64,000 nucleotides of DNA from NCBI RefSeq assembly GCF_035046485.1, contig NC_085138.1, positions 447,865,204 through 447,929,203 on the forward strand. Direction: 5' to 3'. Every line of letters begins with the position of its first letter. The first letter of the stretch is position 1. The notes beneath the pieces were generated by a model. It saw only the letters and a list, made by a program, of their open reading frames with translations. It had not been told where the DNA came from and made no database searches. The translations under genes were made by a program, and so were the position numbers. Below, piece after piece: positions 43,720 to 54,994 of this stretch. This DNA is from Aedes albopictus. Its lineage: Eukaryota > Arthropoda > Insecta > Diptera > Culicidae.

Positions 43720-45701
43720 TGTATTCCTTTATGAATTTCTTCGGGGATTTCTGCAAGGATACATCCCGGAGTTCCATCAATGAGCGTATGATTTTTTTCT
43801 AAGAATTATGTCTTTTTTTAACAATTTATTTAGGAATTGTATCAAGTAATCCTTTACGAATTCTTTCAAAGATTGCTTTACCCTTTTCTTTGAAAAAAAA
43901 ATCATTCAATATTTCTCTGAACACTCTTTCAGGTATTCTCACAGTTATTATTATTATTAGCTTTATTAGGGAGATTTTCTGCCCGAAGTTGGTTCATCTC
44001 CAAGATTCGTACAGTGTTGTCTCCGAGGATGTTGTCAAAAGTACTTTAGAGTACTTTAAAAGATTATGGCAAAGCGTTAATCGAATATTTTTCGAAATAT
44101 TTGTTCATCTTAATATCAAGGAATTAAGAAATTCTAGAAAAAAAACACTACAAAAAAACTCCAATGATATTTTTTCAAGAAATTACATCGGAATTCCGTC
44201 AAAGGAAGATAAACCCTTCTAAAATTTCTTCAAACATTCCTCCATAGTTTCTTTCAGGAGATCCTCCAAATATCCCTTAAATGATTTTTCCACGGAATTA
44301 AAGCATTTATCCATTTCCTCAAGCATTCATTACTCATCTTGGCGATCCTTTGAAGATTTCTTAAGAATTTCTTCCAAAAAATCCTCCAATGATTCTTTCA
44401 AGTATTACTGCAACGTTTATTTTTTGAAAAATTTCTGCAATGATTCTTCAAAGAGTTTTTCTAAAATTTTATTAAGAGATTCATACTACAAATCCTCCAA
44501 GAAATTTCAGAAGAATCCATGGATAAGAATTTAGAAAAATCCTCCAAGGATCCCTACAGAAGTTTCTCTAAGAAAATTCTTAAAGGAACATCTGGAGGAA
44601 TTCTTTCAAAAAATCCCTCTAGATTTCTTAAAACGAATTCTTTAATATCCATCTACTCTAGGAGTTTCCCCAAGGATTACTTTAGGAATTTTTGCTAGCA
44701 TTCCTCTAAGAACTCTTCTGAAAATTTTCATATTGACTTTTGATGAGTCTCCCAAGAAATTCTCACAAAAACCTTTTGAAAAATCATTCTAAGTTGCCAT
44801 CAAGCAGTCAAGCCCTTCTTCAGGATTTATTATTGATTCCTGGTAGGGTCAACGTGCCTTAGTAATCTTATAATCCCAAATCCATCCTATTCGAAAACAA
44901 AGCGATTACCGCATCGATTGATTGATTGATTTTCGTTATCATTTTGTAGGATTGTAGGATGAAAATAGGAGCGTATATTCTTAAATAGTAAGGGAACAGA
45001 TACCTGATTTGATAAGATTAAATCAAATAGTTTCTTCAGAAGTTTCTCCAAGGATTCCTCCTAAGACTGTTTTGCCACTTTCTTCAAGAATTATTTAAGA
45101 ATGCCTAGAAGCATCTGATTAATGAAAGCTTAAGATTTCATATAGGATGCCCATCGAGAATTCTTCAGGAATCACTTCGATATGGGAATTTTTCCAAGGA
45201 TTTTTGAAATATTTCTCCAAAAAAATCTTTTGGAATTTCTTCAAAGATATCGTTAGGAACCTCTATGAAGGTTTCATCAATCGGATGAAGCATTCTTTGC
45301 TTAATTTATTCAATAATTTCTCCAAGAGCTCTACAGAGGATTACTTTTGGGCTTATTCCAGCGATTGCTTTAGGAATTCTACCAAGGATTTATTCAAAAT
45401 TCTAAAGAGAAATTGCCAAAGGGATTTTCAGAGGAATTAACGGAGAAATTTTCTAAAATTACCGCCTCAATTTACTAAGGAATTTTTAAAGTACATGCCG
45501 AATGAATTACGAAAGGAATTGTTGAAAGAATTTCAAAAGTAATTGTTAGGTATATTAGCAAAGGGACTGCCGGTGAAACTTTCAAAGAAATTGCTGAAGG
45601 GAATCTCGCAGGGGTTGCATGAAAAATTTCTTAAACTGTTGTCCAAAGAATTTCGAAAAGTAATGCCGAGATATTTTCAAAAATAAAAACCTAAATCAAT
45701 T
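43720..45701. repeat. Degenerate 12-bp array inside element M, part 1
   Basis: Pyrimidine-rich words (gaatttcttc, caaggattcc, ctccaaggatt) with strong drift. From about 45420 the purine-rich form (aaggaattgttgaaag) takes over. tgattgattgattt words near 44910-44935 resemble the tail of the LINE fragments. Confidence 0.68.
43945..44003 (-). mobile_element. LINE 3'-end fragment
   Basis: On the minus strand: ggagatgaaccaacttcggg, agaaaatctccctaataaag, then a (taa)n tail. It is related to the fragments at 39602-39660 and 5903-5952. No clear target duplication was seen. Confidence 0.55.
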
Positions 45702-45714
45702 TCGAATATCTATT

Positions 45715-46150
45715 TTTTTTTTTATTCTTAATCACTTAACCTAATTTACAGCTCTATTGTCCACTGGGGCACTACGTGAGCAATTTTCAATTGACAGCTG
45801 CACTTACATTTTGTACAGCGCCTAGATTCTATTCTACTTTATCGAACTGGTTGCCTTTCTGCTGCTTTTACTTTTTCTACTTTATACCTAGTAGAATGAT
45901 GAGCACAAGGATGATGATGGATGGCCGTTGTTCCTTTCCAGTCCGATTGGGGGTCCATTATGAGTAGCAGTTCGCCGATGTCCAGGTATCCGGGTCCGTT
46001 TGAGCCATAGGGCTCAGAAGAGGGTCAGTGTCAGTTGCTCTCGGGGGAAAAGCAACTGACGAAAAATTGCAAGTGCCGGGGCTTGGAATCAAACCCATGA
46101 CCATCCGCATATGAAGCGAACGTGTGACCAACTACGCCACGGGCCCCGGC
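45715..46150 (-). mobile_element. tRNA-derived SINE, family 6
   Basis: The minus-strand head reads gggcccgtggcgtagttggt with gggtttgattccaag as B box. The 3' end is A-rich next to 45715. A perfect 13-bp duplication, tcgaatatctatt, flanks it (45702-45714 and 46151-46163). It is about 436 bp, with a non-tRNA body of unknown origin. Confidence 0.88.
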
Positions 46151-46163
46151 TCGAATATCTATT

Positions 46164-47706
46164 ATTGCCCAGAAATTTCCAAATGTTACCAAACCAAATT
46201 TCAAAGGAATTTCCAAAATAGTTCGAAAAAAAATGTCCAAGAAAACCCCGAAAAAAATCTTATAGGAATTTTAGGATCAAATCCGAAAAAATAGCTGAAA
46301 GAATTTCCAACGGATTTGCCAAAAAAATCTCCGCCACAGGTAATATGAAAGATTTCCACGGGGTAGCTCACAGGAAATTTGCCAAATGCATTTCCAAATT
46401 AAGTTATTCCCAAAATAATTGCCAGAGGATTTTTCAAACGAATTTTCCATATAAAAAATATTCTGAAGAAGTTCGCTAAGCCATTGCTGAAGCATTGCCG
46501 AGAACTAATCAAAGAAGTTTCCCAAAGAACTTCCTAATAATTTCTCAAAAGAACTGCCATAGAAATTTTCGATGAAACTTGTAACAGAATTCCCTAAAAA
46601 ATTCTTGATAATTTTTACCAAAGGAGATGCAAACACAATAGCGGATACAATTTTCAAAAGATTTTCCATAAAATTTCTTTAAAAATAATGAAGTATGAAT
46701 TCAAAAACAAAAATACTTAAGGAATTCCCAAACCAATTTCCGAAGGAAATTTTCAGAGTAACTGCTGAAGGAGTTTCCAAGTAAATTTTCAAAGATATTC
46801 CCTAACGAATTGCTGCACGGATTTCCAAAGTATTTACTGAGAAAGATCCAAAAGAAATTCCCAAAGGAAATTATAATAAAAATATGTAAGATTTTTTTCA
46901 AGAAATTCCCAAGAAATTTTATTGGAATTTTTTCAATGAATTCTTTAGGCATTCTTCCAAGTTTTCCATCTATTGATACCATTTACCAAGATTTACTTAC
47001 CGATAACACCACTTTCGTCCGGATTTTATTCACGAAGCTACTAAGAAATTTTTCTAAGGATTTCATCAAGCAAATGAGGAACTCCAAGAACTTTTTCTTA
47101 GATATGTTTTACGATACATCTAGAAAATACTTCAAGGACTTCTTTATAAATTCCACCAAGATTTGCTTCGAAAGTTGTTACAGCGATTGCTTCGGGAACT
47201 CCTCCTCCTTTCTGAATTTCTTCAGTAATATGTATTCCCAAGAATGCCATAAAGAGTTTCTTAAATATTTCAACAAACGATTCCTTTACGGCTACCCAAC
47301 ATGATCCCTTGAGCAAATTTCCCAGAGGAATCCTTTCTGAATTCTTTCAAGATTTGTTTTTAGAAATTTAAGCAAAAATTATTTTTTTTAACAAATGTTT
47401 TTTCTTGAAGTCCTTTCAAGGATTTCTGGCGAAGTATTGCTCAAGCATTTCAAAGATTTTTTTAGAAATTCTTCCAATAACTGCTGTATAAAATCGTCCA
47501 AAGATTCATTAGGCATTTTTTTCAATTACTCTTTCAAGATTCGTTCATAAATCCTTCAAGAAATTCCGGTGAAGACTTAATCTTTTTCTCCAAAGATTTT
47601 TCACGCTACGTTACAAAGATTCATTCAGGGATTTCTCAAAGTTTTCCTTCAGATAAACCTACAAGGGTGAACACATTCATCCACAAAGGATTCCTGCACA
47701 AATTCC
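46164..47706. repeat. Degenerate 12-bp array inside element M, part 2
   Basis: Words such as tttccaaag, gaaattcccaa and tttcttcaag are at loose spacing. This is the most drifted array in the window. A 164-codon frame at 46810-47304 is Phe/Lys-rich and matches the repeat rather than any domain. Confidence 0.6.
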
Positions 47707-47714
47707 CTCAGGGG

Positions 47715-47859
47715 ACAGCCATAAAGTCCGTCACGCTCATAGGGGGAGGGGGTTTCGGAAAGTGTGACAATCAATGTATTAGGTATACGAAAAACCCGTA
47801 CAAAGGGGGAGGGGGCCGAAAATTCCCAAATTTATCGTGACGTACTAAATGGATGCCTC
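47715..47859. mobile_element. MITE with G-rich interior and 8-bp duplication
   Basis: It is flanked by ctcagggg (47707-47714 and 47860-47867). The ends acagccataaagtccgtcac and the inverted gtgacgtactaaatggatgc are imperfect inverted repeats. Two gggggaggggg tracts lie inside. Its layout resembles the element at 54995-55163. Confidence 0.7.
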
Positions 47860-47916
47860 CTCAGGGGGTCTGGAAGAAATTCTTGAAATACTTCTGATAC
47901 TTCTACTACTACTTAA

Positions 47917-48601
47917 CCCTCTAATACCCAATCCCGCCTTTAGACGGGGTATAGTTTGAACATTTTTGTAATTTTTGTTTCGTGGAAAATCAAACTTTTT
48001 ATATTTTTGGCTGATATTAAGGGCTGTTCTGTATATCTCAAAATAGTTTTTGGTGTATTTTGAAGCGTATTTACATTTTTCAAAAATCATTGAAAAATTG
48101 ATGTTTTAGTCACCTTTTAGAAGTCATTGTTTATTTTGTATTAAATCGCTACAATTGACATATTTTGAATTTTTCCCAAATCATTCTATCCTTGTTTAAT
48201 AGTTTAAGGGAATCGAATACACTCTAAAATTATTTTCCTTAAAATTACACGGAAAATAAAATTTTCTGTGAAAAAAAAATTAAAATAATAATTTTTCAAC
48301 AATAATCATAAAATCTCAAAATGTTTTCATCTCAAAAAATCCGTTCCCCAAATTGCTTCCAGGAAAAATATAAAAGTGTGAAAATGTTCAAAAATAAAAA
48401 TTAGAAAAATCAAAAACTGAAATTGACGAAATCGAGAATTAAAAAGAATCATCTTCCAAAACATCTTGTACCGACTTTTCGAACCCTCTAAGCAGAATAC
48501 CCTCTATGAACTGATTACACTCTTCCAAAACATGTTTAAATCGATTTTAGATGACGAAAAATGATATTCAGATCAAAATCAAAAATTTGGGTATTAGAGG
48601 G
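47917..48601. mobile_element. piggyBac-like MITE H, copy 2
   Basis: TTAA flanks both ends (47913-47916 and 48602-48605). The ends are ccctctaatacccaa and its inverse. It is inverted relative to 12223-12838. A 69-bp extra segment, 48465-48533, ends with the same cttccaaaacat that precedes it at 48453, so it is either a small insertion with a 12-bp duplication or a partial tandem duplication. Confidence 0.85.
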
Positions 48602-48605
48602 TTAA

Positions 48606-49250
48606 TAGTACTGTAGTAATCCATCAAGAATGTTATCTAAGATATCTCGAAAATCAACCCAATGCTTTCCGAATTCATCTAAAAGATTCTTAGAGGATTC
48701 CATTAACAATTCCTCCAAAACTTCCTGTGAACACTTCTACAAGGATTTTTTTGGGAATTCCTCCGAAATTCCTTTAGAAAATCTCACAAGGATCCATTCA
48801 GGAGCCATGCCTGATCAAGCATGATCTCAGAAATTTATCAGAGATATTTTCCATGAGAAACTCCCGCAAGAATCCTTCTTGGAGAAGTCTAAAAGAATCC
48901 TTGGAGAAATTCCTTAAGGTTCATGTGAAGGATTCGTTGAAGGGTTTCATGACATAATCATTTAAGGACTTTATGAAAGGATCCAAAGAGGTATTCCTGA
49001 AGGAACTCGTAAAAAAATCCTTGAAGGAATTTTTGAAGGATTCCTTGATAAATGTTTAAAGAAATTCCTGATGAAATTCTTGGAGGTGTTTCTGAAGGTA
49101 TCAATTCAAGTATTCCAAAATCAATGCTTAGAAGAATTCCTGAAGCAATCCATAAAAAAAGTACTGAAGTAAATCTTAGAGGATTTTTTGTAGAAGTCTT
49201 TGAAGTGACTGCTAGATAAATCGTAATACATATTCCCGAAGGCTATGTAA
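48606..49250. repeat. Degenerate 12-bp array inside element M, part 3
   Basis: It is pyrimidine-rich until about 48800 and purine-rich after (ccttgaaggaattt, ttcctgatgaaa). Confidence 0.65.
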
Positions 49251-49410
49251 GTATTTACCTTGCCCGAAGGAATTCTCGCCGAAAACCCTTTATATTCACA
49301 ATGCCCTTGAATTTAACTTCCATATTGATACTGAATTTCGTAAAATTCAATTTTAATTCTAACACATTTTTCTTGTAATTTTGGAGCCATCTGTGTGCCC
49401 CATTCCAAAA

Positions 49411-49757
49411 AAAGGTCATATTACTTATCGAAGTGAATCCTGACCCAACGATACCTGCCCTACTAACAATCACTCCTTCCTGCAGCCTTTGGTGGAGACG
49501 TGCGGTAAACGCCAACTTTCACATAACAAAGGTTGCTATTAACATTCCTTCACTCTTCCAACCTGATTGCAAGGACGTGGCCGGCGCCGTTATTGTACTG
49601 TTAAAGAGAGCCTCTGAAGCGTGCACAGTGAGAATGTTGACCACTCCCAGTCAATTATTCAGTTGATTCATTGTGCAACTGTCATTGGTTCGAGTCAATC
49701 ACGGAGTAGCAACCATAGATATGTGCAGTCAGTCTAAGCTAAGCTAAGCTAAGCTAG
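49411..49757 (+). mobile_element. Retroposon with (taagc)n tail and 23-bp target duplication
   Basis: A perfect 23-bp direct repeat flanks it (49388-49410 and 49758-49780). It ends in ctaagctaagctaagcta. The 3' part shares gtggccggcgccgttatt, tgtgcaactg and caatcacggagtagcaacca with the SINE at 32807-33496. It has no tRNA head in view, so it may be a 5'-truncated LINE or SINE of the same machinery. Confidence 0.82.
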
Positions 49758-49982
49758 CATCTGTGTGCCCCATTCCAAAAAACTCTTGATAATTACGAAG
49801 GGGCCCCCACATACCTATCAGCAGTTCTGCGAAGTGTTGAACTTATAGGAATCTTACGCTATTTTAAGAACTTTATTCAAACTTGTGTTAGAAACCTTCC
49901 TTGATTTGGAGGCCCCCTGAAATCGGGGGCCCAGTGCGGACCGCACCCATCGCACCCCCCTTGCTACGCCACTGGGTGGGTC

Positions 49983-50869
49983 GATGATCATGTTTTGCCA
50001 TGGTAAATTTAAAAACATTTTTGTGTTTGTCATTACTGCAAAGCTCCTTTCAGTGTATGGTACAAAGGAATCAACAACATTTTTGACCACCAGCTTGTAT
50101 GGAAACCGACCACTGTCCATTGCCGCGCTATGCACGATGCGCGGCACAACTGTCAGCAGAGCGCTTAGCTTGCTTTGTTTGTTCGATGGAGGAGCTTGTT
50201 TCGTGGGGAGCTGTCTGTCTGGCTGTTCGCGCATCATCGTAGCTAGCAAACAGGAAACTGACTGATGGTGGCTAATAACCAAGTAGGCCTCCCTCTGGAG
50301 TTGCGCCGGGAAATGGCCACATGTTTATGCATAACTTCACGCTCGTTTGCCTCCTTTTCTCGAAGGAAGAAGTAGAAAAAAAACCGGGTGCGTTCCACAC
50401 CGCAGTGACCCGTTTCGAGGGAAGTGGGGGCTCATCCGCCCATTGTCCAGATGGGGGCATAGCAGGCAGGCAGGCATGGCGCATGGGAGAATCCGTTCGG
50501 GTTGTGCTATTTGCAAACGATTGGTGCCATGAGCATGACCAACATTCCGAAGTCTGCCTATGCACTGTGGAAATCGTGAATGAATTCCTCTGAGGGGACG
50601 GGAGGAGTATCGATGTTTTCCGTCCCCACCGGATGAGCTATGTTCTGTGACGATTCATTCAGACAGCCAAATATCGATTTTTTTCCCGTTTCATTCAGCT
50701 CTTTTGGCTTCAATTGTGTTTCGGTTTTGGCGCAGAGGTGTTCTAGGCTAGGCTCATTCATTATGTGCTCTAATGTTCCATTCGCATGCGACATTGCTGT
50801 TCCGTAATTAACGTGGCATGCTTTGGTTATTTTTTATGGTTTAATTTCGTTCAGTGTACGAAATGAATG
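49983..50869. other. Non-repetitive region, no gene confirmed
   Basis: It is GC-richer. Several overlapping frames of 60-140 codons exist on both strands, none with a domain. ggcaggcaggcatggcgc occurs near 50465. Confidence 0.4.
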
Positions 50870-52500
50870 TTTTTGCCTTTCTCGTACACAAAGGTGTACC
50901 GAAAGGCTATATGTTCACTCCAAAAACGAAATTTTGATAGAGCCCCCGGAGAGGCAAGTTTCATATACCAATCGACTCAGCTCAACGAGTTGAGATGATG
51001 TCTGTGTGTGTGTGTATGTATGTGTGTGTGTGTATGTGTACAAAAAAAGGTCACCTCACTTTTAGATAGTAAATATCAACCGATTTTAACGATCGACGGC
51101 TCATTCGACGCGGAATCTGGTCGCATTGTTTCCTATTGAAAATAGTTCGGCTCGGTCCAGCCGTTCCGGAGTTATGGCCATATAGGTGTTCCAGACCGAT
51201 ACCCCTGGAAGGGGTCAGACATGAAAATGCATCAAACCCATACATGCGGCACATCAAATTGCGGCATTATCGATAACTTGATGAATGGTTATCATGAAAA
51301 TAGTATCACACCATATCTGAACCGGTAGTGTTCCGGAACCGGTTCTGAGTGTCCCGCCGGAAGTGGCCAAATATAAAAGTGAACCAATCCCATGCATACG
51401 ACATATCAAACCGCGGCTTTTTTGATAACCTAATGAAAGGTTAGCAAGAAAATAGGCTCAGACCATATCTGCACCAGTAGTGTTCCGGAACCAGTTCTGA
51501 GTGTCCCGGCGGAAGTGGCCAAATATAAAAGTGAAGCAAACCGATGCATGCGATACCTCAAATCACGGCTTTTCAGATAACATGATAAACAGTTGGCAAT
51601 AAAATAGACTCAGACCATATCAGTGTGTTATGGAACCGATTCCGTGTATCCCGCCGGAAATGGTCAAAGGTCAAATGTAAAAGAGAACCAATACATATAA
51701 CATATCAAATGATTTATTTGGTAGCAAGAAAATAGCCTCAGACCATATTCGGGACAACAAGTCGTGTCGGGGAACCGATTTTGAGTGTTCCGTTGTAAGT
51801 GGTCAAATATAAAAGTAAACCAAACCTATGCATGCGACACATAAAATCGCGGCATTTTCAATAACTAGCAAGAAAATAGCCTCAGATCACACCAGAAACT
51901 ACCGGCAGTGATCCAAAACTGATTCCGGGTGCATGCGGCATGTCAAATGCATGCGGCACATCAAATAGCGGATTTACAAAAGTGAAAAAAATCAATTCTA
52001 GCGATTGATCAAATCGTGGCTTTTTGATAGCCTGGTAAACTTTGGGTTAGATTAAAAGTGAAGAAATGGTCGAAGTCTTTATATATGCAAGAGAACAAAA
52101 TTGTGACCAAATCACACCATTTCAGATTCCTGCGGTGTTGAGGGTCAAATGAGGAAAAATTTTACATGAATCGTGTTACCAAGGATAATATAATATAGCT
52201 AAAAGTGTGCTAAAGAAAACTTTGTCGAAGATCGTGAAGTGATCTGTGGTTGTGAATAAAGTTAAGGTGGTCAAGCAGTCAACTGAGAGGTCTGATATTG
52301 TTCAGCTCTGTTCTGTCGTTGAACATAACATCGGAATATGTGCCATCAATAAGATTCACAAATCGATGCCGGCTTTGTTAAAATTTTTGCTTTTCTATAT
52401 AAAGTGTTCCCAGGATTTCAAACATTTAGGTTAACGTCGAAGGAAAGATCATGAGTACATATTCGATGAGAAAGGCACTATCACCACAAGGTGGATTAAT
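50870..52500. mobile_element. Element S with internal ~150-bp tandem repeats
   Basis: It starts near tttttgcctttctcgtacac and ends near gatgagaaaggcac, a short inverted pair (gcctttctc / gagaaaggc). Between 51320 and 51960 the block gttccggaacc, cccgccggaagtgg, aaatataaaagtgaa, gcatgcgaca recurs at about 51328, 51480, 51624, 51768 and 51905. A tg-rich microsatellite lies at 51001-51036. It is noncoding, and the outer limits are approximate. Confidence 0.65.
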
Positions 52501-53369
52501 CTGGGTTTTTTCTTTACCATAACATAAAGCTAACTATAGCTATTTTTATTCAAGCTTTCATATGCTTTTGGAGGCGGGTGAATCAATAATTGTGCTTTCG
52601 AAAATTGTATCAACCGACGCAATAGCAAGCAATCCATCCATAACGAAATAATTTTATGCATTTTCCAGTGCAAAAATAGAACTTAAATCGACAAGTATCG
52701 TGGGCGGCTAGAATAAACTGTGGGTCCTCTGCCCGTCATTTGCCCTCAGGGCATTCCTTCGCACACTGACTGCCTTTGCGTGGGTGTGCACAATAACAAT
52801 GAAATTCCTAACGAGCAAAGCTCAAATTCTAGTTTCAGTGCACTGCTCGCACACAGACTCAAACTATTGGCCAAATACTAGCTGAGTTTCGCACAGCAAA
52901 ACCATCTTGCCTTCGCTGTTTTGTTGATGCAAAAATGTATACATGTTTCAGAAAAAGGACACATAGAAATCATAAAACATAACCTCAGCACATGAACACA
53001 AAACGGCTCCTTCTCTGCTCATCTACTTTCGATTATACATAGACGTTCTGTCGCCCACGCTTTGCTACACGTCCGCCTACACGCGCTGAACGTTTATTCT
53101 GTTTTGCTTACTATACACCCTTCTGGAGCAGATCAGCCAGCGTCGGCATTCATATAGGGACTCCCAAAGTGTGCAAGAAGCGCCTCTCCATTTGTCTGTG
53201 CCTCCTCTCATCATCTAGTCATCTTCGCCTGCTGCGATTCACATGCGGCGGGGCTAGCGTCGCCAATCGGGCCAATGTGGGTGGGACGGGCAGACGCAAA
53301 TCAACCCATGCGGGGAAAAGTTCTTTTTGGGTGCCGGTCGACCTTTTTGCCACCCACCGCCCACATGGC
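52501..53369. other. Non-repetitive noncoding region
   Basis: No repeats or domains seen. GC content rises towards 53160-53360. It may be host intergenic or intronic DNA. Confidence 0.4.
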
Positions 53370-53439
53370 TGACTCACAGTGGTCCAGATTTGAAAATACC
53401 TGGCAAAAATGGCCAAATCATAATAGACTGCTAGTTTTA

Positions 53440-53564
53440 AATAAAAAGAAAATCGGGTTAAGTACGGTTCCTTTGAATTCCACTAAGAATTTGCATCCTT
53501 TGACAGATACGTATTTCGACCTCAACTGTAAGGTCGTCTTCAGTGTCTTGTACTTGACTCGACT
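53440..53564 (-). mobile_element. Retroposon N, single-arm copy
   Basis: An 8-bp duplication, tagtttta, flanks it (53432-53439 and 53565-53572), and copy 1 of X supplies the empty site. It matches one arm of 10160-10437 (gaattccactaagaatttgc, gacagatacgtatttcgacc). A complete hammerhead-like motif lies on the minus strand at 53548-53502. Confidence 0.8.
53502..53548 (-). ncRNA. Hammerhead-ribozyme-like motif
   Basis: On the minus strand: gaca, CTGAAGA, stem II gacct...aggtc, GAAA, tacgta, tc, tgtc. Stem I has 4 pairs and stem II at least 5 with no mismatch. Stem III is the palindrome atacgtat, which could only pair well between two RNAs. As at 34667, one extra base follows CTGAAGA. This is the best formed of the N-family copies. 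Confidence 0.4.
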
Positions 53565-53932
53565 TAGTTTTAGCCTATATGAGTGTATTGGAACATGATT
53601 TAGCGCTCAATTTCATTGCAAAGGCTTTTTCATTTTTTGTCGATTTCTTCGAACAAAATTTGAACAAAATTGATGTTTTTCATACAATTTTACTATACAC
53701 ATTAGAGTGGGTCATCGTTCATATGGAAAAATGAAAAATTCAATGGTATCCCATCAGATCAAAGTTTTTTTGATCCCATTTCAGGACCCAAATAAGTGTG
53801 CAAAATTTTAGCACGATCGGTTATGTCTACGTTTTGCGCATCGCGTTTGAAGTTTGTATGGGGTTTTACATGGGAAAACATACTTTATTGCATTTCTCTC
53901 ATAACAAGCTCGATTTTTTCTAAAACCATGTA

Positions 53933-54425
53933 CAGTCAGGTCTTTTTTTACGCGGTTTTCATTTACGCGGCCGCGTAAATGAAAACTCCATATAAAAAAA
54001 ATTTCATCGTCTTATTTTTGCATGATTCGTCGAGAAATGGTGAGACTTTTTTTACGCGGTTTTTCAAATTTTGAACTGAGTTTTTTTTTTACGCGGTACG
54101 TCTTCTTCTTCTTCTTGGCGTAACGTCCTCACTGGGACAAAGCCTGCTTCTCAGCTTAGTGTTCTATGAGCACTTCCACAGTTATTAACTGAGAGCTTCC
54201 TCTGCCAATGACCATTTTGCATGTGTATACCGTGTGGCAGGCACGAAGATACTCTATGCCCAAGGAAATCTAGGAAATTTCCTTTACGAAAAGATCCTGG
54301 ACCGACCGGGAATCGAACCCGTCACCCTCAGCATGGTCATGCTGAATACCCGTGCGTTTACCGCCTCGGCTATATGGGCCCTGTTACGCGGTACGTATCC
54401 CCCGCGTAAAAAAAAAACCTGACTG
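53933..54425. mobile_element. pogo/Tc1-like MITE U with TA duplication
   Basis: TA flanks both ends (53931-53932 and 54426-54427). The ends cagtcaggtctttttttacg and the inverted cgtaaaaaaaaaacctgactg-type right end match. A tttacgcggccgcgtaaatg palindrome lies near the left end. A SINE sits inside. Confidence 0.82.
54102..54383 (-). mobile_element. tRNA-derived SINE, family 2, best copy
   Basis: A perfect 13-bp duplication, ttacgcggtacgt, flanks it (54089-54101 and 54384-54396). On the minus strand the head is gggcccatatagccgaggcg with gggttcgattcccgg as B box, and the tail is (gaa)n. It is the innermost and so the youngest insertion of this nest. It is similar to 30312-30592. Confidence 0.9.
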
Positions 54426-54994
54426 TAACCGATAAAGTGAAAACATAGCTTAGGGTGTCCTGAAAAACTTTGTCGAAGACCACGAAGTGATCTGATGCTT
54501 ATGAAAAAAGTAATAGCGTTGACATTGCTTGACGAAACAATATGATTTTGTTGCTATTGTTATTCCTTTACATGTTAAAACATAAACACATGCATGCGGT
54601 TCGTTTTACACATTTCTATTTTCACAAGCATCGGATCGCTTTGCGGTCTTCAACAAAGTTTTTCAGAACATCCTAGGCGATCATTTTATAGTATCGGTTA
54701 AAAAGTTTCAAACAAACTTTTTTAACTTATGACAAAAAAGTATGTTTTGCCATGCAAAATCCCATACAAATTTCAATTGCAATGCGCAAAGTGTAGACGC
54801 AACCGATCGTGCTCAAATTTTGCACAGATACTCAGAACCCGAAACGGAACCAAAAAAGCTTTGATCTTAGAAAACGGTTCCGATGACTCACTCTAATACA
54901 CATATCATCATGGCGCTATTGCTTGGGCAGCTCTTGGCAGTTGCATTTTTCTTTAACCAGAATTCTTAACCAGAATTCTTTATGCAGAATACAT

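Larger units (their letters stand above)
43541..49974. mobile_element. 6.4-kb non-autonomous hAT-like element M
   Basis: The left end cagtggcgtagctagg and the inverted right end (reverse complement cagtggcgtagcaagg) match over 16 bp with one change. A perfect 8-bp duplication, ggtgggtc, flanks it (43533-43540 and 49975-49982). An 8-bp duplication and a CAGTGGCGTAGC-type end fit the hAT group. The subterminal regions carry ggggcccggtg / gggggcccagtgcgg. The inside is mostly 12-bp array plus two SINE-like insertions and two MITEs. No transposase is present. Confidence 0.82.
53703..54895. mobile_element. TIR element T with 8-bp target duplication
   Basis: atacacat flanks it (53695-53702 and 54896-54903). 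The ends tagagtgggtcatcg and cgatgactcactcta are inverted. Inner blocks such as tttgtatggg and gcaaaattttagcacgatcgg are mirrored (cgatcgtgctcaaattttgc). It hosts element U. It is noncoding. Confidence 0.82.

Noticed and set aside
46810..47304. 164-codon Phe/Lys-rich frame
   Set aside because: It lies within a drifted array inside element M, has no domain, and the opposite strand is also open.
51320..51960. CRISPR-like array
   Set aside because: The units are 140-150 bp, drifted and contiguous with no short repeat/unique spacer alternation, and the DNA is eukaryotic.
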